A stretch of DNA of 9,548 bases, taken from NCBI RefSeq assembly GCF_034927245.1, contig NZ_JAYFQK010000009.1:1-9548 (forward strand). Reading direction: 5' to 3'. A program made the translations under genes and the position numbers. This DNA is from Desulfitobacterium_A sp034927245. GTDB lineage: Bacteria; Bacillota; Desulfitobacteriia; Desulfitobacteriales; Desulfitobacteriaceae. A model generated the notes under the pieces. That model worked only from the letters and a program-made list of their open reading frames with translations. It did no database searches and was not told the origin of the DNA. Positions 5,436 to 9,548 of this stretch are shown in pieces (the first letter of the stretch is position 1; each line of letters starts with the position of its first letter).

Positions 5436-5894
5436 ATGGGAGAGAATAGAAGATACACAGCATTATGCGGCTTATACTGCCTTGATTGCATTCCATCAAA
5501 CAGAAACCTTTTTAGAATAGTAGAGCAATTAGAAGCGATGTTGGCAGATTTACAATTCGAAAAGTATGCTGCACATAAGGCCAATAGAAGCAAAGTTTTT
5601 GAAGATTACGGAAAGTTCGTTGAAGTATTTAAGGAAATCAAAAAAGTTGAATGTAAGGTTCCATGCTATGAAGGGCCCAGTTCTGAATTAGGTTGTAGTC
5701 GAAATTGCAAAGTCAGGAGTTGTGTAGTGGATAAACATTATTCAGGATGTTGGGATTGTGAAAGTTTTTCAAACTGCGAGTTACTTAGCCCCTTAAAAGA
5801 GTTTCATCCGGGATTAGAACATAACCTTCAAATGATAAAAGATTATGGAATAGACAATTGGATCGAAAAGAGGGAAAAACACTATAATTGGTAA
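5436..5894 (+). CDS. DUF3795 family cysteine-rich protein
   Basis: A 152-residue protein with the DUF3795 signature: it opens with YTALCGLYCLDC (Cys11, 15, 18), has a central helical segment LEAMLADLQFEKYAAHKANR..FEDYGKFVEVFKEIK (about 32-69), and ends with a second cysteine set (Cys73, 77, 87, 91, 96, 105, 108, 114) including CWDCESFSNC. Eleven cysteines in clustered spacing suggest zinc or iron-sulfur binding; the family has no established function and is common in anaerobes. ATG 5436 is set by AAAGGAAGG (5421-5429), 6 bases upstream. It is the single gene of its cassette. The 115-base leader from attC G contains a repeated AATGCTCTGT (5323 and 5358) but no convincing promoter. Confidence 0.85.
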   Translation: MGENRRYTALCGLYCLDCIPSNRNLFRIVEQLEAMLADLQFEKYAAHKANRSKVFEDYGKFVEVFKEIKKVECKVPCYEGPSSELGCSRNCKVRSCVVDKHYSGCWDCESFSNCELLSPLKEFHPGLEHNLQMIKDYGIDNWIEKREKHYNW

Positions 5895-5936
5895 TCAACG
5901 TTTCTTGCATTTGAATGCGATGCTTGGCCGCACTTC

Positions 5937-6012
5937 GTCTAACAGCGTATTGCCAACACTTAGAAAAGATGAATGTGGTTAGGACGCGTCGGCAATACGC
6001 GAAACGTTAGCT
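5937..6012 (+). other. attC site H (76 bp)
   Basis: R'' GTCTAAC (5937-5943) matches the R' at 5314; R' GTTAGCT (6006-6012). The arms GCGTATTGCC and GGCAATACGC are a perfect 10-bp inverted repeat. The centre ACACTTAGAAAAGATGAATG is of the subtype shared with sites C, F and L. Confidence 0.93.
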
Positions 6013-6030
6013 GAAATCTGGCTTTCGGAG

Positions 6031-6336
6031 TTATAGCAAGAAGCTATATTGCCTTTTTCCGTGAAGTATTCTTCTGATTTCTACTACTTCCTCCAATACT
6101 ACATAAAAGACAAGATAGTTATCTATTATTAAAACCCGATAATTTAGATGCATTAACCGTATATCCTTCGGGATAGCTCCTAAATAAGGAAAATAAGCAA
6201 GTTTAGAAATGGTTTTATCTACAACATCGAGGAAGTTCATAGCAGCTAAAGGATCATCCACCTGAATATATTCTACGATACTCGTTAAATCATCTTGAGC
6301 TACAGGTAAATATTCTATGCGATATTTCTTATCCAT
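6031..6336 (-). CDS. Type II toxin, RelE/ParE family
   Basis: A 101-residue protein of the RelE/ParE superfamily: RIEYLPVAQDDLTSIVEYI (about 6-24), then DPLAAMNFLDVVDKTISKLAYFPYLG (about 28-53) and the core strands YRVLIIDNYLVFYVV (about 66-80) and VEIRRILHGKRQY (about 85-97), with the conserved RILHG and terminal Arg typical of active members. RelE types cut mRNA on the ribosome and ParE types poison gyrase; which applies cannot be told. Its start overlaps the end of the antitoxin gene by 8 bases (6329-6336), so translation is coupled. It reads against the attC direction, as many toxin-antitoxin cassettes do, and needs no integron promoter. Confidence 0.92.
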   Translation of the reverse strand: MDKKYRIEYLPVAQDDLTSIVEYIQVDDPLAAMNFLDVVDKTISKLAYFPYLGAIPKDIRLMHLNYRVLIIDNYLVFYVVLEEVVEIRRILHGKRQYSFLL

Positions 6337-6595
6337 TGATCTTTTCCCTTAGATTTTTCATTAAATCTTTGTGAGAGATTCGCTCTGCACCTGAATTACT
6401 TTGAGCTTCAGCTTCTCCCAGCTTTTGATAGAGATCTAACAGTGCTTGTTGTCTTTCGTATAAGGCCATGCTCATCACGACAAGATCACCTTGACCATTC
6501 TTGGTTATAAAGACTGGTTCACCATCTTTATGACAGATTTCAGATATTTGATTAAAGTTATTTCTAAGATCGGAAATAGGTTTTATAGTAGGCAT
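6329..6595 (-). CDS. Type II antitoxin, Phd/YefM family
   Basis: An 88-residue antitoxin: TIKPISDLRNNFNQISEICHKDGEPVFITKNGQGDLVVMSM is the Phd/YefM DNA-binding fold (about 3-44), followed by a YERQQALLDLYQKLGEAEAQ helix and a charged tail that would wrap the toxin. The second ATG (6595) is preferred because AGGAG is 7 bases from it but only 1 base from the first ATG (6601). It is the promoter-proximal gene. A 5-bp inverted repeat overlaps the -10, consistent with the autorepression usual for the family. Together with the toxin it forms a stabilising module likely to resist loss of the array. Confidence 0.92.
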   Translation of the reverse strand: MPTIKPISDLRNNFNQISEICHKDGEPVFITKNGQGDLVVMSMALYERQQALLDLYQKLGEAEAQSNSGAERISHKDLMKNLREKING

Positions 6596-6627
6596 AAGCA
6601 TTCTCCTTTATCATGGTATATGTTGTT

Positions 6628-6658
6628 ATTATATCATAATTGTGATAGATAGATGCAA
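6628..6658 (-). promoter_or_regulatory. Promoter and candidate operator of the toxin-antitoxin module
   Basis: On the minus strand TG-A-TATAAT (6636 to 6628) is a consensus extended -10. TTGCAT (6658 to 6653) is a possible -35 at 19 bp. The sequence ATTAT-GAT-ATAAT (6640 to 6628) is a 5-bp inverted repeat covering the -10 and is a plausible Phd-type operator. The promoter ends 13 bp inside the cassette boundary, so the module travels with it. Confidence 0.65.
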
Positions 6659-6670
6659 GCGCCAGATATC

Positions 6671-6743
6671 AGCTAACAAAATGTTCCCGTAACTTTGCCA
6701 ATATGCAAGCAGTATGACGCTACGGGAACACGAAACGTTATAC
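6671..6743 (+). other. attC site I (73 bp)
   Basis: R'' AGCTAAC (6671-6677) matches the R' at 6006; R' GTTATAC (6737-6743). The arms TGTTCCCGTA and TACGGGAACA are a perfect 10-bp inverted repeat. The centre ACTTTGCCAATATG is shared with site K. Confidence 0.93.
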
Positions 6744-6791
6744 GCCAGGCCCATGTCGGAGAATTGTAAAGAGAGTAGAGGAGAGAAAGAA

Positions 6792-7109
6792 ATGATAACT
6801 TGCTATTTGCGTTACGTAATTGATCCGTATAAGGTGAATGAATTCGAAGAGTACGGGAAGAGGTGGATTACCTTAGTAAATAGGTTTGGCGGAATTCACC
6901 ATGGTTATTTTCTGCCTCATGAAGGACCGAATAACATAGCCATCGCTTTGTTCAGTTTCCCGAGTTTGGCTGCTTACGAAGAGTATCGAAAACGCATCAA
7001 AACGGACAAAGAGTGCCAGGAAGCTTGGAAATTAGCTGAGAAGAGTCGTTGCATTATAAGTTTTGAAAGAAGTTTTATGCGTCCGGTTTTTGAGGACGAA
7101 GAACAATAG
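6792..7109 (+). CDS. NIPSNAP family protein
   Basis: A 105-residue dimeric alpha/beta-barrel-type protein with the NIPSNAP pattern: MITCYLRYVIDPYKVNEFEEYGKRW (about 1-25), LVNRFGGIHHGYFLPHEG (about 28-45), then ALFSFPSLAAYEEYRKRI and a FERSFMRP end. NIPSNAP proteins are small oxidative-metabolism-associated proteins; bacterial members have no defined reaction. AGGAGAG (6779-6785), 6 bases upstream, sets ATG 6792; the frame is open back to 6714, but that part is attC. It is followed by a damaged cupin gene with its own strong ribosome site in the same cassette. Confidence 0.85.
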   Translation: MITCYLRYVIDPYKVNEFEEYGKRWITLVNRFGGIHHGYFLPHEGPNNIAIALFSFPSLAAYEEYRKRIKTDKECQEAWKLAEKSRCIISFERSFMRPVFEDEEQ

Positions 7110-7131
7110 CTCCCAAAGGAGGGACAGAACG

Positions 7132-7310
7132 ATGTACAGGGAGTTTCCTGCGTCCATTAAAAACCTCCCTAAGGATGAATTACCATTTGATTGACTCGAT
7201 GCTGGCTACCGCAGAGTGGAAATAGCCAAGTGTTCTTTAATGAGTTGGATATAGAATTGACCATAAAAGGCGATTGATTTTTTGCAGATTCTGATAGATA
7301 TAAACAAGTG
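7132..7310 (+). pseudogene. Decayed cupin-family gene
   Basis: A strong ribosome site AAAGGAGGG (7116-7124) precedes ATG 7132 and MYREFPASIKNLPKDELPFD, a typical opening of short cupin proteins (…LP..DIPF…), followed by a stop at 7192. One frame over, the family text resumes as CWLPQSGNSQVFFNELDIEL then TIKGD (7200-7274), a TGA follows, and the C-terminal FFADSDRYKQV reads on in frame (7278-7310). The metal-binding HxH...QWG part is missing. So there is one frameshift and an internal deletion in a gene normally of about 105-115 codons, leaving about 60. The family assignment rests on memory of the N- and C-terminal patterns. Confidence 0.6.
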
Positions 7311-7318
7311 GGCCCAGC

Positions 7319-7395
7319 GTATAACGGCGTATTCCCAAAATCTGAGTGAATGTGAATGTAGTATGCAGACTTCGGGAATACGCGGGACGTTACAC
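7319..7395 (+). other. attC site J (77 bp)
   Basis: R'' GTATAAC (7319-7325) matches the R' at 6737; R' GTTACAC (7389-7395). The arms GCGTATTCCC and GGGAATACGC are a perfect 10-bp inverted repeat. The centre (AATGTGAATGTAGTA) resembles sites D and E. Confidence 0.93.
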
Positions 7396-7478
7396 GAAAT
7401 CAGGTGCAGGGGAGTTTACATTTTGGGATAGATTTTAGACTCAATTTTAAGAAGTTTTGATTGTAAAGGACGACAGCC

Positions 7479-8357
7479 ATGAAAATGCGTAGTGAACAAG
7501 AAATGATGAATTCAATAATGGATACCGCAAAAAATGATCAGCGGATAAGGGCTGTTATAGTGAATGGTTCAAGGGCAAACCCGAACGCCAAAAAGGATTT
7601 TTTTCAAGATTTTGATATTATCTACGTTGTAACGAGTATCAGTTCCTTTGTATCGGATCATAGTTGGATAAGAATCTTTGGTGATATCATGATTATGCAG
7701 ATGCCAAAATCCGATAGACTCATAACTGACATAGATGACGGGAGTTTTACCTACCTTATGCAATTTACTGATGGTAACCGCATCGATTTAAGCTTAGTAC
7801 AAGTTGACAAAATCTGCTTTATGAAGCGAGAGAGCCAAAGTCTACTTCTTCTGGATAAGGACGGAATTATAGAACCGTTTCCCCCTGCGAGTGATGCCGA
7901 TTTTATCGTTACGCAGCCGACTGAGAAAAATTACAATGACTGTTGTAATGAGTTTTGGTGGATATGTACCTATGTAGTCAAAGGAATATGGCGTGATGAA
8001 CTACCATACGCCATGTTCATGTATGAGAGGTTTCTCAGAGATATGCTTTTTAAAATGATATCATGGTATATAGGTATAAAGACGGATTTTTCTATTAGCG
8101 TAGGCAAATGCGGGAAACATTTTAAGAAGTATCTTGAAGCTGAAGTTTGGAAAATGTACCTCAAAACTTACTGTGACAGTAACTATGAAAATCTATGGGA
8201 AGCTTTATTTACAGCAGGCAATTTATTTAGGATGATGGCAGAAAAAGTTGCAGACAAATTTGGCTTTTTATATCCATATAATGACGATAGACGTGTAACT
8301 GCACATTTAAACCATGTAAGAGATTTGCCAAAAACGGCAACGGAAATGTATTCCTAA
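7479..8357 (+). CDS. ant(6): Aminoglycoside 6-adenylyltransferase, ANT(6) family
   Basis: A 292-residue protein of the streptomycin 6-adenylyltransferase family (AadE/AadK type, about 285-302 residues), so full length. The family adenylylates the 6-OH of streptomycin using ATP and gives resistance. The nucleotidyltransferase signature is intact: NGSR at 29-32, then QDFD at 43-46 providing the two metal-binding Asp residues. The C-terminal domain shows GKCGKHFKKYL and YPYNDDRRVTAHLNHVRDLP, the usual end. AAAGGA (7465-7470) lies 8 bases upstream of ATG. It is the only gene of its cassette. A TTTACA (7417-7422) followed 15 bases later by TAGACT is a weak promoter candidate. Integron-borne aminoglycoside adenylyltransferases are usually the ANT(3'') aadA type, so ANT(6) in an attC cassette is less usual. 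Chromosomal homologues may act on other substrates. Confidence 0.9.
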   Translation: MKMRSEQEMMNSIMDTAKNDQRIRAVIVNGSRANPNAKKDFFQDFDIIYVVTSISSFVSDHSWIRIFGDIMIMQMPKSDRLITDIDDGSFTYLMQFTDGNRIDLSLVQVDKICFMKRESQSLLLLDKDGIIEPFPPASDADFIVTQPTEKNYNDCCNEFWWICTYVVKGIWRDELPYAMFMYERFLRDMLFKMISWYIGIKTDFSISVGKCGKHFKKYLEAEVWKMYLKTYCDSNYENLWEALFTAGNLFRMMAEKVADKFGFLYPYNDDRRVTAHLNHVRDLPKTATEMYS

Positions 8358-8408
8358 GGCAATTAAAACCTAAATTATCTATGTCTTATTTTCGGGGCAC
8401 CTGACTTC

Positions 8409-8483
8409 GTGTAACACAGAATTTGGCGCCACTTTGCCAATATGAAAGATGTATGGCGCGGCGCAAATTCTTAAACGTTATGT
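8409..8483 (+). other. attC site K (75 bp)
   Basis: R'' GTGTAAC (8409-8415) matches the R' at 7389; R' GTTATGT (8477-8483). The arms AGAATTTGGCGCC and GGCGCAAATTCT pair fully except for one unpaired G, a typical attC extrahelical base. The centre CACTTTGCCAATATGAAAG is like that of site I. Confidence 0.92.
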
Positions 8484-8511
8484 GAAATTTCCTTGCTTTG
8501 GGGTTGATTGT

Positions 8512-9078
8512 ATGAGTAATAAATCTTGGGGTTGCTGTGGGATAGTATTTGTGATGATTTTATTAGTTAGTTGCGTTCAAACTAAACCCCAGAGTGGTAA
8601 CCAAAGTGAGTTACGACCATATTTAAGTAATAATAAAGCTACAGTGGATGTTAGCGCTGAGCCTAGTGAAGCAACTAGACTATTGGATTATTTCAATAAA
8701 CAATACCCTAATTCATCGATTTCGGACTCGACATTAGTGGATATAGATAACGACGGTCTTAATGAGCTCATTGTAGCGTTAAATACATATAGTGGTGCCA
8801 ATATTATAAAGGAAGAAGAGGTTAGAAAAAACGGGTTTGATTTTCTATATGTGGGGGTTGTATTCCCTAAAGGTAAAAATCCAAAGGAATCAGTGATAGT
8901 ATTAGGCAAAACAGTCGAGAAAGGAATGTATTTCTCTGGCTCAAAATTGTTTAAAGTTGAGAAAATAGGGAGTTCAATAGATCAGATTAAGGTTAAAGTC
9001 ACAAACCAAGAGGGTAAGAATGATTATTTTACCTTGAAAGTGTTAATAGGAGCAGATGGAATAAAACACTTTCAATAG
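8512..9078 (+). CDS. Lipoprotein with Asp-rich calcium-binding-like motif
   Basis: A 188-residue protein beginning MSNKSWGCCGIVFVMILLVSC: signal peptide plus lipobox LVSC with Cys21, then a polar linker. ATG 8512 is preferred because the frame further upstream (to 8449) lies in the attC and GGGG (8500-8503) is 8 bases before it. In the mature part, VDIDNDGLNELIVAL (about 81-95) fits the DxDxDGxxE loop of FG-GAP/VCBS-like or dockerin-like calcium sites. The rest is beta-strand rich (FLYVGVVF, SVIVLGKT, IKVKVTNQEG). No specific family is recognised. It is the single gene of its cassette and probably faces outward from the membrane. No promoter is seen in the short leader. Confidence 0.82.
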   Translation: MSNKSWGCCGIVFVMILLVSCVQTKPQSGNQSELRPYLSNNKATVDVSAEPSEATRLLDYFNKQYPNSSISDSTLVDIDNDGLNELIVALNTYSGANIIKEEEVRKNGFDFLYVGVVFPKGKNPKESVIVLGKTVEKGMYFSGSKLFKVEKIGSSIDQIKVKVTNQEGKNDYFTLKVLIGADGIKHFQ

Positions 9079-9094
9079 TGGGGTCAGAAACTTC

Positions 9095-9170
9095 ACATAA
9101 CACGGTATTCCCGATACTAAGAGGATGATTCATGTGGTTGGGACGCATCGGGAATACCTGAACGTTATCC
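9095..9170 (+). other. attC site L (76 bp)
   Basis: R'' ACATAAC (9095-9101) matches the R' at 8477; R' GTTATCC (9164-9170) is the front of the TrmH cassette. The arms GGTATTCCCGAT and ATCGGGAATACC are a perfect 12-bp inverted repeat. The centre ACTAAGAGGATGATTCATG is of the C/F/H subtype. Confidence 0.93.
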
Positions 9171-9187
9171 GAAACCGTACGCATAGG

Positions 9188-9205
9188 CCGCGCGTCCATG
9201 CGCGG
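9188..9205 (+). other. GC-rich hairpin in the TrmH cassette leader
   Basis: CCGCGC (9188-9193), loop GTCCAT, GCGCGG (9200-9205). The loop is identical to that of the cassette-tail hairpin at 5201-5220. It sits between attC L and the methyltransferase promoter, so it could shield the gene from read-through; there is no T-run. Confidence 0.5.
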
Positions 9206-9245
9206 ATTAGGTACGAGGATTATTGTGCACTTGAAGGATTTTACG

Positions 9246-9273
9246 TTGCAAAAAAATCAAGGTTTGATATGTT
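9246..9273 (+). promoter_or_regulatory. Candidate promoter for the TrmH-family gene
   Basis: TTGCAA (9246-9251) and TATGTT (9268-9273) at 16-bp spacing, each 4 of 6 matches to consensus, 30 bp upstream of the ATG at 9303. Confidence 0.35.
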
Positions 9274-9302
9274 TCCACTAACCTCGAACATAAGGAGATA
9301 AG

Positions 9303-9548
9303 ATGTCAAATATCATTGAGATAAGCGATTTTTCATCGCCCAATTTGGATGTCTTTGCTCGCCTGACGGAAACGCAGCTGCGCAACCGGTTGGAGCCGGA
9401 GATGGGCATCTTTATTGCGGAGAGTACCAAGGTAATTGGACTTGCCCTCGACGCTGGATGCGAGCCTATTTCACTTTTGATGGAGCGCAAATACATTGCA
9501 GGGCAGGCGCACGGTATAATCACCCGCTGCGGAGATATCCCCGTCTAT
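9303..9548 (+). CDS. TrmH/SpoU-family RNA 2'-O-methyltransferase, N-terminal part (continues at base 3)
   Basis: The first 82 codons of the methyltransferase, starting MSNIIEISDFSSPNLDVFAR. AAGGAG (9292-9297) is 5 bases before the ATG and gives a confident start. Residues 1 to about 105 correspond to the small substrate-binding domain that precedes the SPOUT catalytic domain. LRNRLEPEMGIFIAESTKVI (about 27-46) is the conserved segment of this domain. The last 131 bases repeat the first 131 of the window in the same frame, so the two entries are one gene of 275 codons. It lies 132 bases after attC L with its own candidate promoter, unlike most cassettes here. Confidence 0.9.
   Translation, partial: MSNIIEISDFSSPNLDVFARLTETQLRNRLEPEMGIFIAESTKVIGLALDAGCEPISLLMERKYIAGQAHGIITRCGDIPVY
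9418..9548 (+). repeat. Terminal direct repeat, right copy
   Basis: Identical to bases 1-131. Trimming one copy leaves a 9417-bp circle with an intact methyltransferase gene across the junction. Confidence 0.95.

Larger units (their letters stand above)
1..9548 (+). mobile_element. Integron gene-cassette array without integrase (CALIN-like), circularly closing contig
   Basis: Twelve attC-type sites in the same orientation separate the window into cassettes. In each complete cassette the leading GTTANNN box is the reverse complement of the trailing NNNTAAC box: GTTATCG at 1745 with CGATAAC at 2511, GTTACAC at 7389 with GTGTAAC at 8409, GTTATGT at 8477 with ACATAAC at 9095. The one exception carries a single substitution (4036). 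This is the signature of cassettes inserted by an integron integrase. No tyrosine recombinase gene or attI is visible. Only the toxin-antitoxin cassette has its genes on the minus strand. The terminal identity makes the window a 9417-bp circle or a graph cycle. Confidence 0.93.

Noticed and set aside
6032..6048. TATAGC-AAGAA-GCTATA hairpin at the toxin 3' end as a terminator
   Set aside because: It has a weak AT-rich stem, and no T-run follows it on the toxin strand.
6714..6791. NIPSNAP frame starting at 6714
   Set aside because: These codons are the right half of attC I and the cassette leader. AGGAG sits before ATG 6792, where family similarity begins.
8449..8511. Lipoprotein frame starting at 8449
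   Set aside because: It lies in attC K and would put a non-signal stretch before the signal peptide.
9278..9523. Minus-strand open frame of 81 codons at the right end
   Set aside because: It is antisense to the methyltransferase start, whose ribosome site and motif content are clear.
1..9548. CRISPR array, because of regularly spaced similar repeats
   Set aside because: The repeats are about 75 bp with internal inverted arms, 0.3-1.2 kb apart, and separate genes. They are attC sites.
1..9548. Small plasmid, because of the circular closure
   Set aside because: No Rep, Par, Mob or origin-like iteron region is seen; all non-coding segments are accounted for by cassette ends and leaders.

Overview
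The window is a run of integron gene cassettes. Twelve attC-type recombination sites (eleven complete, one broken) punctuate it every 0.3-1.2 kb, nearly all 73-78 bp long and closely related to one another. They share the layout R'' box (NNNNAAC), an inverted-repeat arm, a variable centre, the complementary arm, then an R' box (GTTANNN). Each interval carries one or two small genes, almost all reading toward the attC at their 3' end. No integron integrase, attI site, replication gene or transposase is visible, so this is an integrase-less array (CALIN) or an interior piece of a larger chromosomal integron.

The first and last 131 bases are identical (1-131 = 9418-9548), so the contig closes on itself as a 9417-bp circle. 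The gene cut by the ends, a TrmH/SpoU-family RNA methyltransferase, becomes a complete 275-codon gene when the ends are joined. The outer termini of that joined cassette (9164-9182 and 828-846) are complementary at 17 of 19 positions, as expected for one cassette. The closure is therefore biologically coherent, although a cycle in an assembly graph cannot be excluded.

Layout: (1) TrmH methyltransferase cassette, 9165-9417 plus 1-954, ending in an unusually long attC; (2) DUF4160 + DUF2442 pair, 955-1745; (3) lipoprotein, 1746-2582; (4) zinc-ribbon protein + small membrane protein, 2583-3399; (5) two paralogous mini-proteins resembling sigma-70 region 4, 3400-4100; (6) nitroreductase, 4101 to about 5035, ending in a broken attC; (7) a gene-less remnant to 5314; (8) DUF3795 cysteine-rich protein, 5315-6006; (9) a Phd/RelE-ParE toxin-antitoxin module in reverse orientation with its own promoter, 6007-6737; (10) NIPSNAP-family protein plus a decayed cupin gene, 6738-7389; (11) an ANT(6)-type aminoglycoside adenylyltransferase, 7390-8477; (12) a second lipoprotein with an Asp-rich calcium-binding-like motif, 8478-9164. 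The genes are not a pathway; as usual for integrons they are independent accessory functions (stress, defence, resistance, envelope).

The most striking structural signal is that each cassette's first and last 14-19 bases are complementary well beyond the 7-bp core boxes. At position 11 from the G of GTT almost every cassette has the same non-Watson-Crick pair (A at the front, C at the rear), which would be a G-T wobble on the bottom strand.

Host: strong AGGAGG-type ribosome sites, an ANT(6) enzyme, low-GC genes and a clostridial-looking TrmH protein suggest Bacillota or another low-GC lineage with chromosomal integrons (spirochaetes are an alternative). This is a weak inference, because cassettes come from mixed sources.
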